Assembly: GCA_029972135.1 (NCBI GenBank)
Contig: CP124755.1
Span: forward strand, 1,302,001-1,366,000
Source of the DNA: Candidatus Thiocaldithrix dubininis
GTDB lineage: Bacteria; Pseudomonadota; Gammaproteobacteria; Thiotrichales; Thiotrichaceae
Reading direction: 5' to 3'
Length of the DNA: 64,000 bases
The notes beneath the pieces are model-generated. The model saw only the letters and a list, made by a program, of their open reading frames with translations, was not told where the DNA came from and made no database searches. The stretch's first letter is position 1. Each line of letters starts with the position of its first letter. Both the position numbers and the translations under genes were made by a program. Positions 30,544 through 39,000 of this stretch are shown piece by piece.

Positions 30544-31526
30544 GTGATGACGCACACGGTTTTGGTCACTTAATAGCTAGTTCTGAAGGCGTTGAAGATT
30601 CGCATTGGCGTTCTTTTGTAGATGTCATGATGTTAATCGTGATTATCTTTTTGCTGATTATGCTAGCAGTGGTGGCTGCCAATACCCAGCTTACGCAGAA
30701 TGTGCGTAATAGTTTAATGGCACAACAAAAAGCCCAAGCGCAAGCCAGTTTGGCGCAACAAACGGCGCAGGAAGCCAAGCAATTAGCCGAGTACCGCTTA
30801 AAAGAAAATGCCACGTTGGAAGAACAGTTAGATTATTTACAGCAACGCGCGGCTAGCTTGGAAATGGAATTATTAAAAAGCAAGGCGGAAACTGAAGAAA
30901 TTCGCAATGCTAATAATGCTCGCGATGCGGAATTAGGGCGTTTACAGACCTTAACGCAAGAACAAACCGAAACCTTGGCGCAAAAAGACCATGTGTTGGT
31001 GCAATTGCGTGATGAATTGGCAGGACGTAATACGAAGACCGCTGAATTACAAAATGAATTGGATAAAAGTAAAACAGAGTTAGCGGATATTCGCGCATCA
31101 GCTTCTCAACGTGAAAGCGAAACCAACGAATTACGTAAGCAAGCTCAAGCCAGTGCCAGCCGTTTAAGTAATTTGCAGGGTGAGTTTGATGATCTGGATA
31201 AAAAATATCAAAAATTGGTAAGACCTGCGCGTTCGCCAAAAAATAAACAGGTCGCTGAAGTGATTTACCAGAAAGGCGGCTACAGCGTGCGCAGCCCTTC
31301 GGCGGGTAGTCATCGTTTAGTTGATAAGGCGGCATTAGAGGCGGAATTATCACGGTTAAAAGCGGAGTACGGTACTAATCTTTACGTAAAGATTGTGATT
31401 CCAGAATCCAGTGGCTTGTCGTATAACGAAGCTTGGCGTTTCACGAATGAAATGCTGACCAAATACGATTACTACTACCAACCCGATGCAACGAACTCGA
31501 CAGGCAATTCGGATAGATCCAATTAA
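30540..31526 (+). CDS. ExbD/TolR-like stator partner with a long coiled coil
   Basis: A 328 aa inner-membrane protein. A short cytoplasmic head is followed by one membrane helix, SFVDVMMLIVIIFLLIM (about 26-47), with the proton-binding Asp at D28. Then comes a long Gln/Glu/Lys-rich coiled coil (about 52-225) and a C-terminal globular part (about 245-318) whose DKAALEAELSRLKAEYGTN, YVKIVIPESSG and SYNEAWRF resemble the periplasmic fold of ExbD/TolR. No OmpA peptidoglycan-binding domain is present. A coiled coil of this length between helix and ExbD fold is unusual. It could span much of the periplasm. Confidence 0.8.
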   Translation: MSDDAHGFGHLIASSEGVEDSHWRSFVDVMMLIVIIFLLIMLAVVAANTQLTQNVRNSLMAQQKAQAQASLAQQTAQEAKQLAEYRLKENATLEEQLDYLQQRAASLEMELLKSKAETEEIRNANNARDAELGRLQTLTQEQTETLAQKDHVLVQLRDELAGRNTKTAELQNELDKSKTELADIRASASQRESETNELRKQAQASASRLSNLQGEFDDLDKKYQKLVRPARSPKNKQVAEVIYQKGGYSVRSPSAGSHRLVDKAALEAELSRLKAEYGTNLYVKIVIPESSGLSYNEAWRFTNEMLTKYDYYYQPDATNSTGNSDRSN

Positions 31527-31531
31527 GTCAT

Positions 31532-32521
31532 TTGATGCGGAATTTTAGACAGCTTATCCAATCCCCTTTGGGTAAGCTGCTCTCAGCCTTTTATACTGCC
31601 CAAACCCCAGTCTTAAGGAGTGATTCCGTGTCCTATTTACAGCAAGCTCTCAAGGGTAAAAATGAATGGTGGCGCTACCTATTGAGTATTTGCGTTATCC
31701 TCTTTTTCTGGCAATTGCTAGGTTCAATTCCTGCTGTCATTTTAGTTTTAAAAATCATGACGGATGACAATCCTGCAACTGATTTTGATCAAGCTACCTT
31801 ACAGTTTAGTGGAGTTGATCCGATTATTAGCTATCTCGTGTTAAGCTTTAGTTTTATAGCGTTATTAGTTGGTTTATATATTGCCGTGCGCTTTATTCAC
31901 CAACGCGCATTCTTATCCTTGGTGCGTGATGCAGAGCGGATTAACTGGTCGCGTTTTTTGCAAGGTTTTGGCGTGTATATTGGTTTAATGTTGATATTAA
32001 GCCTCGTGAATTACCTTAGTAGCCCTGACAACTACAATTTTACGTTTGATGCCAAACAATTCTTCATCTTTTTGCCATTAGCCTTAATTTTGACGCCCAT
32101 TCAAGCGTCCACTGAGGAATTATTATTTCGCGGTTATTTAATGCAGACATTTGGTTTAGCCAGTCAGAACAAATGGTTAGCAGCTATTGTCTCCGGCATT
32201 TTATTTATGTTACCGCATTTATTAAATCCAGAAGCTAAGCTTGACCCTGTAATTATGCCGTTTACCTATTTCTGGTTAGGCTTCTTTTTAGCGGTAGTGA
32301 CGTTAAAAGATGATGCCCTAGAATTAGCAATGGGGGCGCATTCGGCGAATAATTTATATACCTTCTTGTTTAGTAACTATGAAGGTTCTGCGGTGCAATC
32401 GCCTTCTATATTTACGGAAACCAGCATTGACCCTTTAGGCAGTTTGATTAGTTTACTATTCGTTTCCGCTGCCTTTTACGTCATTATTTTTTACCTCTTA
32501 CCGAAACGCCACACAGCTTAA
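31532..32521 (+). CDS. CPBP-family intramembrane metalloprotease
   Basis: A 329 aa polytopic membrane protein of the CAAX protease/bacteriocin-processing (Abi) family. The conserved glutamate pair and arginine are E195, E196 and R200 in STEELLFRGYLMQ; the histidine motifs are MLPHLLNP and MGAHSANNLY. About seven hydrophobic segments are seen. Members process or degrade membrane proteins; the substrate here is unknown. It starts 5 bases after the ExbD-like gene (TTG at 31532 or ATG at 31535) and is followed by a strong hairpin, so it may be part of the same transcript as rmuC and the stator pair. Confidence 0.85.
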   Translation: MMRNFRQLIQSPLGKLLSAFYTAQTPVLRSDSVSYLQQALKGKNEWWRYLLSICVILFFWQLLGSIPAVILVLKIMTDDNPATDFDQATLQFSGVDPIISYLVLSFSFIALLVGLYIAVRFIHQRAFLSLVRDAERINWSRFLQGFGVYIGLMLILSLVNYLSSPDNYNFTFDAKQFFIFLPLALILTPIQASTEELLFRGYLMQTFGLASQNKWLAAIVSGILFMLPHLLNPEAKLDPVIMPFTYFWLGFFLAVVTLKDDALELAMGAHSANNLYTFLFSNYEGSAVQSPSIFTETSIDPLGSLISLLFVSAAFYVIIFYLLPKRHTA

Positions 32522-32540
32522 ATTAATTTAAGTAATTGAA

Positions 32541-32568
32541 TTGGCTTTATTATTTTAAATAAAGCCAA
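32541..32568 (+). terminator. Hairpin terminator after the CPBP protease gene
   Basis: TTGGCTTTAT and ATAAAGCCAA form a perfect 10-bp stem with an eight-base AT loop, 19 bases after the stop. It separates the upstream genes from the pst operon. Confidence 0.6.
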
Positions 32569-32610
32569 GCTTGCATTAATAATCAAAAAATACTTGAGCA
32601 TTTAACAATA

Positions 32611-32628
32611 CTGTCATATTTCCCGCTT
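32611..32628 (+). promoter_or_regulatory. Candidate PhoB-binding half-site (Pho box) upstream of pstC
   Basis: CTGTCAT (32611-32617) is a perfect Pho-box half-site followed by the AT-rich spacer ATTT. The second repeat (CCCGCTT) is poor. It lies 73 bases before pstC, whose operon encodes PhoB itself. Only one good half is visible, so confidence is moderate. Confidence 0.45.
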
Positions 32629-32689
32629 AGACTCTGCGCAGGTTTCTCCTTCCTAGCTAATTGACAACGAACCCGCAGCGGGAGTTTTC

Positions 32690-34078
32690 ATGAATACATC
32701 AGGCATTTTGCTGAGTTTGTTAGCACTTGCTGCCTTTAGTTATTTTATAGGGCGCAAAAAATCGCTAGCTGTTGCGACACGAGTCGCACGCGGTGGCAAT
32801 AATCTACATTCGTTACCTTCTTACTACGGCTACTTGGTCGCGGTCTGGGCGGGTATACCGGCGTTAACGCTGTTTGTGATTTGGACAATTGCTTCCACCC
32901 CGATTATTACCAACTTGACCTTGGCACACTTACCGCCTGAATTGCAAAATCAGTCAGCCGATCAAGTGAGCTTAATCACCAATCAAATCCGCACGCTGGT
33001 AGCAAATGGCGTGGATACGGCTACGGATCCGGTGATGAAAGTCGCGGCGCAAGAATACACACGTTTACAAGATATTAGTGCACTATTAAAGACCGTTATG
33101 GTTTTAGCTTTGGCACTGATCGGAATGGCTTTTGGCTTGCGATTAATTAAACCGAGCATGCGGGCGCGTAATCAAGTGGAGCGCGTCATTCAGGTAGGAA
33201 TGATTATCTGCGCCTCCATTGCGATATTAACCACGGTTGGGATTGTCTTTTCAGTGCTATTTGAATCTTTACGCTTCTTTAGCATGGTGCCCGTGACCGA
33301 TTTTCTATTCGGTACACATTGGAGTCCGCAAACTGCCTTACGTGTTGATCAAGTCGGCGGTTCAGGTTCATTTGGCGCGATTCCTTTATTTGTAGGCACA
33401 TTGTTAATTTCTACCATTGCTTTAGTGATTGCCGTACCCCTAGGTTTAATGTCAGCGATTTATTTATCTGAATACGCAGGTTCTAAAATGCGTGCTTATG
33501 TGAAGCCTGCATTAGAAATTTTGGCAGGCATTCCAACCGTGGTGTATGGCTTCTTTGCCGCCTTAACCGTTGCGCCGTTTATTCGCGATTTGGGGCAGGC
33601 AATGGGGCTAAATGTAGCCTCGGAAAGTGCCTTAGCCGCTGGACTTGTGATGGGTGTGATGATTATTCCCTTTATGTCTTCCCTGTCGGATGACGTGATT
33701 AATGCTGTGCCGCAAGCGATGCGTGACGGTTCTTATGGCATGGGCGCGACTAAATCCGAGACCATTAAGCAAGTAGTATTACCTGCCGCTTTACCCGGTA
33801 TCGTAGGTGCATTCTTATTGGCAGCATCGCGGGCGATTGGTGAAACCATGATTGTGGTAATGGCAGCAGGCTTATCCGCTAACTTAACTTTCAATCCTTT
33901 GGAAGCTGTAACGACGGTGACGGTGCAAATCGTGACACTATTAACCGGCGACCAAGAATTTGATAGTGCCAAAACCTTAGCGGCTTTTGCCTTAGGTTTA
34001 ACCTTATTTATTGTGACCTTGCTGTTGAATATTTTAGCGCTGCATATTGTGCGCAAATATCGTGAACAGTATGAGTAA
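32690..34078 (+). CDS. pstC: Phosphate ABC transporter permease PstC
   Basis: One of two permease subunits of the high-affinity phosphate importer. At 462 aa it is the longer PstC type, with extra N-terminal helices (MNTSGILLSLLALAAFSYFI and a second near 45-70) and a periplasmic segment before the core permease. The core includes GSGSFGAIPLFVGTLLIS, LEILAGIPTVVYGFF and the EAA-type loop DGSYGMGATKSETIKQVVLP that contacts PstB. The ribosome site gggag is well spaced. No pstS is upstream. Confidence 0.95.
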   Translation: MNTSGILLSLLALAAFSYFIGRKKSLAVATRVARGGNNLHSLPSYYGYLVAVWAGIPALTLFVIWTIASTPIITNLTLAHLPPELQNQSADQVSLITNQIRTLVANGVDTATDPVMKVAAQEYTRLQDISALLKTVMVLALALIGMAFGLRLIKPSMRARNQVERVIQVGMIICASIAILTTVGIVFSVLFESLRFFSMVPVTDFLFGTHWSPQTALRVDQVGGSGSFGAIPLFVGTLLISTIALVIAVPLGLMSAIYLSEYAGSKMRAYVKPALEILAGIPTVVYGFFAALTVAPFIRDLGQAMGLNVASESALAAGLVMGVMIIPFMSSLSDDVINAVPQAMRDGSYGMGATKSETIKQVVLPAALPGIVGAFLLAASRAIGETMIVVMAAGLSANLTFNPLEAVTTVTVQIVTLLTGDQEFDSAKTLAAFALGLTLFIVTLLLNILALHIVRKYREQYE

Positions 34079-34090
34079 AGGGAGGCTAAT

Positions 34091-35371
34091 ATGAGCAGTA
34101 CTACCGAACTTGTACGTAAAGGCTTAGCCAAACGTTACGCCAAAGAAAAACGCTTTCGCTTATACGGTTTGTTATCCATTACGCTCAGCATTGTGTTCTT
34201 AGCGATTTTAATGCTGAATATTTTCTCTAAAGGCTTACCTGCGTTTACCAGTACTGATATTAAGTTAGAGGTTGCGCTTGATCCGCAAGTGTTAGGCGTG
34301 ACTGCCGAATCGACGCCTGAGCAACTTAGAGCCGCAGATTATGCTACGGCTATTAACAATGGCTTGGAGAAGTTGATCCCCGGTGTGACAGAGCGTAAGC
34401 AAAAGAAAGCATTAAAAGCGTTAGTGAGTAGTGACGCACCTTATCAGTTGCGCGATCAAGTCATGGCTGATCCCAAACTGATTGGCACAACGCAAAGCTT
34501 ATGGTTACCCGCCGATGATGAAATCGACATGTATCACAAGGGCTATGTGGATCGTACAGTGCCAGAAGCTGATCGGCGTATTAAAAATTTCCAATTGGCT
34601 TGGTTAGATAAACTGGAAAGTGAGGGACGCTTAACCTCTAAGTTTAATACAACCTTCTTTACGCACGGCGATTCGCGCGAGCCTGAGCAAGCGGGGATTT
34701 TAAGTGCGCTGATGGGTTCAATTTATACCATGAGTTTAACGCTGCTCTTTTCCTTCCCGATTGGGGTAATGGCAGCGATTTACTTAGAAGAATTTGCGCC
34801 TAAAAATAATTTTTGGGTGGATTTAATCGAGGTAAACATTAATAACCTTGCGGCTGTCCCCTCGATAATTTTCGGCTTGCTGGGGCTGGCTATCTTCATT
34901 CAAGTATTTGGTATGCCGCGCTCCTCACCGTTAGTGGGTAGCTTTGTGTTAACCCTACTGATTTTACCCACCATTATTATTGCCAGCCGCGCCGCTTTAA
35001 AATCTGTACCACCGTCTATGCGGGAAGCTGCTTTAGGCTTAGGCGCATCGAAAACGCAAGCGGTATTTCATCATGTAGTACCATTAGCGATGCCCGGCAT
35101 TTTGACCGGCACGATTATTGGTATGGCACATGCCGTTGGTGAATCAGCCCCCTTATTAATGATTGGCATGGTGGCGTTTATTGTGGATGTACCGCATGGC
35201 ATTACAGACCCCGCCACCATTCTGCCGGTACAGATTTATTTATGGGCGGATAGTCCCGAGCGTGCTTTTACAGAACGCACCTCCGCCGCGATTATTATCC
35301 TGTTGGCTTTCATGATTATTATGAATCTGTTAGCCATTGTATTGCGTAAAAAGTTTGAGAGACGTTGGTAA
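34091..35371 (+). CDS. pstA: Phosphate ABC transporter permease PstA
   Basis: Second permease subunit of the phosphate importer, 426 aa. After the first helix (about 24-45) there is a periplasmic insert of roughly 150 residues, then the permease core: [39 protein letters not shown] and the coupling loop [21 protein letters not shown]. The large insert is characteristic of the longer proteobacterial PstA proteins. It lies 12 bases after pstC and 4 bases before pstB. Confidence 0.95.
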   Translation: MSSTTELVRKGLAKRYAKEKRFRLYGLLSITLSIVFLAILMLNIFSKGLPAFTSTDIKLEVALDPQVLGVTAESTPEQLRAADYATAINNGLEKLIPGVTERKQKKALKALVSSDAPYQLRDQVMADPKLIGTTQSLWLPADDEIDMYHKGYVDRTVPEADRRIKNFQLAWLDKLESEGRLTSKFNTTFFTHGDSREPEQAGILSALMGSIYTMSLTLLFSFPIGVMAAIYLEEFAPKNNFWVDLIEVNINNLAAVPSIIFGLLGLAIFIQVFGMPRSSPLVGSFVLTLLILPTIIIASRAALKSVPPSMREAALGLGASKTQAVFHHVVPLAMPGILTGTIIGMAHAVGESAPLLMIGMVAFIVDVPHGITDPATILPVQIYLWADSPERAFTERTSAAIIILLAFMIIMNLLAIVLRKKFERRW

Positions 35372-35375
35372 TCCT

Positions 35376-36260
35376 ATGACAGAAGCAACTTTAACTATGA
35401 CTGCGCCTTTAGCTCCAGCCAATCCAGTTGCGGCTGGTGAACGTAAGGAATTTGCCCACGAAATCAGTGGCACAGTTGGCAAACCGTATTTAGATGATGC
35501 CGCCACTAAATTTCGCTGCCGTGATGTCAATGTTTATTACGCTGGTGGTAAACAGGCTATTTTTGATGTTGGTTTAGACATTGGACGTAATGAAGTAATT
35601 GCCATGATCGGTCCTTCGGGTTGTGGTAAGTCCACCTTTTTACGCTGTTTAAATCGTATGAATGACACGATTGTGGGCACGAAAGTTACGGGCGAGATTC
35701 GCTTAGATGGCGAAGATATTCATGCCAGAGAGCAAGACCCTGTGTTATTGCGTGCACGGGTGGGCATGGTATTCCAAAAACCCAATCCTTTCCCTAAGTC
35801 GATTTATGACAATGTGGCGTATGGCCCGCGTTTGCACGGTTTAGCCAGCAATCGCAGTGAGCTGGATGAGATTGTGGAGAACAGCTTAAGAAAAGCAGGT
35901 TTATTTAATGAAGTGAAAGACCGCTTACAATCACCGGGTACGGGGTTGTCTGGTGGTCAGCAACAACGCTTATGCATTGCCCGCACCATTGCCGTCAGTC
36001 CAGAAGTCATTTTAATGGATGAACCGACTTCAGCTTTGGATCCGATTGCAACAGCTACTATAGAAGAGTTAATTGACGAACTACGCCAAAGCTTTACGAT
36101 TTGTATCGTGACGCACTCAATGCAGCAAGCGGCGCGTATTTCTCAACGCACCGCGTATTTTCACTTGGGTAAATTGGTTGAAGTCAATAAAACAAAAACG
36201 GTGTTTACCAACCCAGAACATCAATTAACAGAAAATTATATTACGGGTCGCTTCGGTTAA
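35376..36260 (+). CDS. pstB: Phosphate ABC transporter ATP-binding protein PstB
   Basis: ATPase that powers phosphate import. Walker [10 protein letters not shown], the Q-loop in [15 protein letters not shown], signature LSGGQQQR, Walker B VILMDEP and the switch His in [12 protein letters not shown] are all present. The ATG at 35376, 4 bases after pstA, gives 294 aa including a roughly 45-residue N-terminal extension before the ABC domain. A longer open frame starts inside pstA but is less likely. Confidence 0.96.
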   Translation: MTEATLTMTAPLAPANPVAAGERKEFAHEISGTVGKPYLDDAATKFRCRDVNVYYAGGKQAIFDVGLDIGRNEVIAMIGPSGCGKSTFLRCLNRMNDTIVGTKVTGEIRLDGEDIHAREQDPVLLRARVGMVFQKPNPFPKSIYDNVAYGPRLHGLASNRSELDEIVENSLRKAGLFNEVKDRLQSPGTGLSGGQQQRLCIARTIAVSPEVILMDEPTSALDPIATATIEELIDELRQSFTICIVTHSMQQAARISQRTAYFHLGKLVEVNKTKTVFTNPEHQLTENYITGRFG

Positions 36261-36271
36261 AGGCGCAAGGT

Positions 36272-36988
36272 ATGGATCAAATGAATACAGCACAACACAC
36301 ATCGCATCAATATAACAAAGAACTCGAAAATGTTCGTAGCCGTTTAATGACCATGGGCGGTTTAGTGGAAACGCAAGTCACCAATGCAATCAAGGCTTTA
36401 TTAGAGCGTGATCGTTTATTGGGTGAAAAGGTTTCCTACGCTGATTATGAAATCAATAGCTTGGAAGTCGCGTTAGACGAACAATGCGCGGAAATTATTG
36501 CGCGTCGCCAACCCGCCGCCAGCGATTTACGCTTATTAATTACAGTGATTAAAGTCATTACTGATTTAGAACGGATTGGTGATGAGGCGGAAAAAATCGG
36601 GCGTTATGCAGTCGAGCTGTCTGAAATGAATATGGTCAGCGACGCGTTTAATTCCTTACGTCATTTGGGCGAACATGTTAAAACCATGCTGGCGAATACG
36701 CTCGACGCCTTAGGGCGTTTGGATATTAATGAAGCCATGCAAGTGATTGACGATGATCAACAAGTAGACGCTGAATTTGATGCGATTTCCCGTCAATTAT
36801 TTACCATGATGATGGAAGATCCGCGCAATATTAAAGACAGTTTGAATGTAACGTGGTGTGCGCGTTCATTAGAGCGCATTGGCGATCACTGTACCAATAT
36901 TTGCGAGTACGTTTTGTACTTGGTGAAAGGTAAAGATGTGCGGCATACCAGCATTCAGCAAATGCGCGACGAGTTACTAGGAGGTTAA
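36272..36988 (+). CDS. phoU: Phosphate-signalling protein PhoU
   Basis: Links the Pst transporter to the PhoR kinase and keeps the Pho regulon off when phosphate is plentiful. The 238 aa protein has two three-helix PhoU repeats, with the metal-binding signatures ITDLERIGDEAEKIGRYA and CARSLERIGDHCTNICEY. Its last codons hold the AGGAGG ribosome site of phoB. Confidence 0.95.
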   Translation: MDQMNTAQHTSHQYNKELENVRSRLMTMGGLVETQVTNAIKALLERDRLLGEKVSYADYEINSLEVALDEQCAEIIARRQPAASDLRLLITVIKVITDLERIGDEAEKIGRYAVELSEMNMVSDAFNSLRHLGEHVKTMLANTLDALGRLDINEAMQVIDDDQQVDAEFDAISRQLFTMMMEDPRNIKDSLNVTWCARSLERIGDHCTNICEYVLYLVKGKDVRHTSIQQMRDELLGG

Positions 36989-36992
36989 TATT
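36979..36992 (+). promoter_or_regulatory. Consensus ribosome site pointing to an ATT start codon for phoB
   Basis: A perfect AGGAGG (36979-36984) lies inside the end of phoU. Five bases later, at 36990, comes ATT in the phoB frame. No ATG, GTG or TTG occurs in that frame between the phoU stop and the TTG at 37017. Confidence 0.55.
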
Positions 36993-37700
36993 AGCCTTGT
37001 CACTAAAAAGCAAATTTTGTGTGTAGAAGATGAAGTAGCGATTCGCAATATGATTCGCTTTTCTTTGGAACGTGAAGGCTATCAAGTGTTTGAGGCGGCG
37101 GATGCGAGAGCCGCCCGCGCTTTAGCGGCTGAACACAAAATTGATTTAATGTTAATTGATTGGATGCTGCCGGATATGTCAGGTCCTGAATTGATTCGGC
37201 GGTTTCGGCAAGACGATTTAACCCGCAAGATTCCCATGCTCATGTTGACCGCGAAAGGTGAGGAAGAAGACGTGATTTATGGTCTGGATGCGGGGGCGGA
37301 TGATTATCTAAGCAAGCCTGTTTCTTTGAAGACCTTGAATGCCCGTATTAAAGCGCTCTTAAGGCGTACAGAAGGCTTTGGTGAACCGCGTGTGATTAAT
37401 ATGGGACGCTTGCAACTTAACCAAGAAGCGCATCAGTTCAAAATTGATGGGGTGGCGGTGCATTTGGGCACAACCGAGTATCGTTTACTGGAGTTTCTCA
37501 TGGAACATCCGGGTAAGGTTTATTCGCGCACGCAATTGTTAGATTTTGTGTGGGGGCAAACCACTTATATCGAAGAACGTACCGTGGATGTACACGTTTT
37601 ACGCCTACGCAAAACCTTAAAACAGCATAATGCCGAACAGGTGATTCAAACGGTGCGTGGCACAGGTTATCGGTTTAGCTTAGAGACAGACAATGAATGA
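36990..37700 (+). CDS. phoB: Phosphate response regulator PhoB
   Basis: OmpR-type transcription factor that activates the Pho regulon. Receiver domain: KKQILCVEDE, the phospho-acceptor in LMLIDWMLPDMSG, MLTAKGEEED and the Lys in DYLSKPVS. C-terminal winged helix: HPGKVYSRTQLLDFVWG and TVDVHVLRLRKTL. A standard start (TTG at 37017) would remove the first beta strand (KKQILC), which PhoB proteins have. The frame is open upstream to the phoU stop, and AGGAGG sits five bases before an ATT at 36990. An ATT start giving 236 aa is therefore my preferred reading, though it is rare. PhoB is otherwise normal. Confidence 0.9.
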   Translation: MSLVTKKQILCVEDEVAIRNMIRFSLEREGYQVFEAADARAARALAAEHKIDLMLIDWMLPDMSGPELIRRFRQDDLTRKIPMLMLTAKGEEEDVIYGLDAGADDYLSKPVSLKTLNARIKALLRRTEGFGEPRVINMGRLQLNQEAHQFKIDGVAVHLGTTEYRLLEFLMEHPGKVYSRTQLLDFVWGQTTYIEERTVDVHVLRLRKTLKQHNAEQVIQTVRGTGYRFSLETDNE

Positions 37701-39000
37701 TTATTGGGGTGTAGAGCGTTACCGCTTTGGTCTGATCTTAGGCATTGGTGCATTGATTGCCTTTGTTACGCCGTATCCGTGGGAAGTCTTAACTGGGGTT
37801 TTAGCCGCTTATATCGGTTGGATGTTGTTCAAACTGAATCAGTTAAAACAATGGTTATCATTAGGGCAAAAACCTGAAGACATTCCGGATAGTGATGGTG
37901 CTTGGGAGCAAATTGCTTATTTATTTCAAAAAGCGCGGCAAGACATCAAACGCCATGAAGCCGATCAGCAAGCGGCTTTGCAACGCTTTAATGACATTCT
38001 ATCCGTTTTACCCGATGCCGCAGTATTGTTGGATAGCCAACACCATATTTTATGGGCGAATGCGTCGGCAGAGAAATTATTAGGCATTAAAGATCCACAA
38101 GACCGGATGCAACGCTTGGAAACGTTAGTGCGTAACCCCGAGTTACATAAACTGTTAACTGAACATAGTTTAGAAAAAATCCAGATAACTGCGCCTCGGA
38201 ATCGACACATTAGTTTGCGCGTGAATCTGATTCCGTTGCAGGGCAATACCTTTTTATTAAATGCACGGGATATTAGTCAGCGCTTGCAATTACAGCGAAC
38301 TCGTCGGGCATTTGTGGCGAATGCCTCCCATGAATTAAAAACGCCGCTCACGGTATTAATGGGCTATATGGAATTGTTTGAAGCTGAGCCGAATTTATCC
38401 GAGCAATTGCAATTTGGTTTACAGCAATCCCGCGAACAAGCCCAACGCATGCAGCATATTATTGAGGATATGTTGGCGCTGTCACGCTTAGAGAACCAAG
38501 AAGATGCGCCCTCACGCGGTCAACCCGTGAAATTTCCGCAATTGTTACGCAAGCAAATTAAGGCAATGCAAGATACCTTGGCAGAAGGTAGTCATGACCT
38601 GCAGGCAGATATTGACGAGACGCTGGATATTAATGGGATTCAAGCCGATTTAATCAGTGTAGTAACCAATTTATTAGCCAATGCGGTTAAACATACGCCC
38701 ATTGGTACGCAGATTCAGGTGGTGTGGCGACGCAATGACCAAGCTGAAGCTTGTTTAAGCGTAATTGATAATGGCACGGGGATTCCAGAGAAGCATTTAG
38801 CGCATTTAGCCGAGCGCTTTTATCGTGTAGATGCAGGGCGTTCACGCGAGAAGGGTGGTACGGGTTTAGGCTTAGCGATTGTGAAACATGCTGTGCAAGC
38901 CCATGATGGCGAATTGAAGATTGAAAGCAAGCCCGGTCGTACTGAATTCCGGGCTTGTTTTCCAAGTTCGCGCTGGGTATTACAAGAAAATGCCGCGTAA
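37693..39000 (+). CDS. phoR: Phosphate regulon sensor histidine kinase PhoR
   Basis: Membrane-bound partner kinase of PhoB, 435 aa. Two N-terminal hydrophobic segments (about 10-50), a PAS domain (about 95-200, VLPDAAVLLDSQHHILWANA), HisKA with the phospho-acceptor in FVANASHELKTPLTVL, and HATPase with NLLANAVKHTP, VIDNGTGIPE and GGTGLGLAIV. No large periplasmic domain is present, as usual for PhoR, since signals come through PstB/PhoU. It overlaps phoB by 8 bases, and its end overlaps the convergent pit gene by 21 bases. Confidence 0.95.
   Translation: MNDYWGVERYRFGLILGIGALIAFVTPYPWEVLTGVLAAYIGWMLFKLNQLKQWLSLGQKPEDIPDSDGAWEQIAYLFQKARQDIKRHEADQQAALQRFNDILSVLPDAAVLLDSQHHILWANASAEKLLGIKDPQDRMQRLETLVRNPELHKLLTEHSLEKIQITAPRNRHISLRVNLIPLQGNTFLLNARDISQRLQLQRTRRAFVANASHELKTPLTVLMGYMELFEAEPNLSEQLQFGLQQSREQAQRMQHIIEDMLALSRLENQEDAPSRGQPVKFPQLLRKQIKAMQDTLAEGSHDLQADIDETLDINGIQADLISVVTNLLANAVKHTPIGTQIQVVWRRNDQAEACLSVIDNGTGIPEKHLAHLAERFYRVDAGRSREKGGTGLGLAIVKHAVQAHDGELKIESKPGRTEFRACFPSSRWVLQENAA

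Noticed and set aside
29611-31526. A second Zorya system
   Set aside because: The partner protein has no OmpA domain, the channel protein has no long tail, and no nuclease effector of Zorya type is adjacent.
37017-37700. phoB starting at the TTG at 37017
   Set aside because: It would lose the first strand of the receiver fold and has no ribosome site nearby; kept only as the alternative start.
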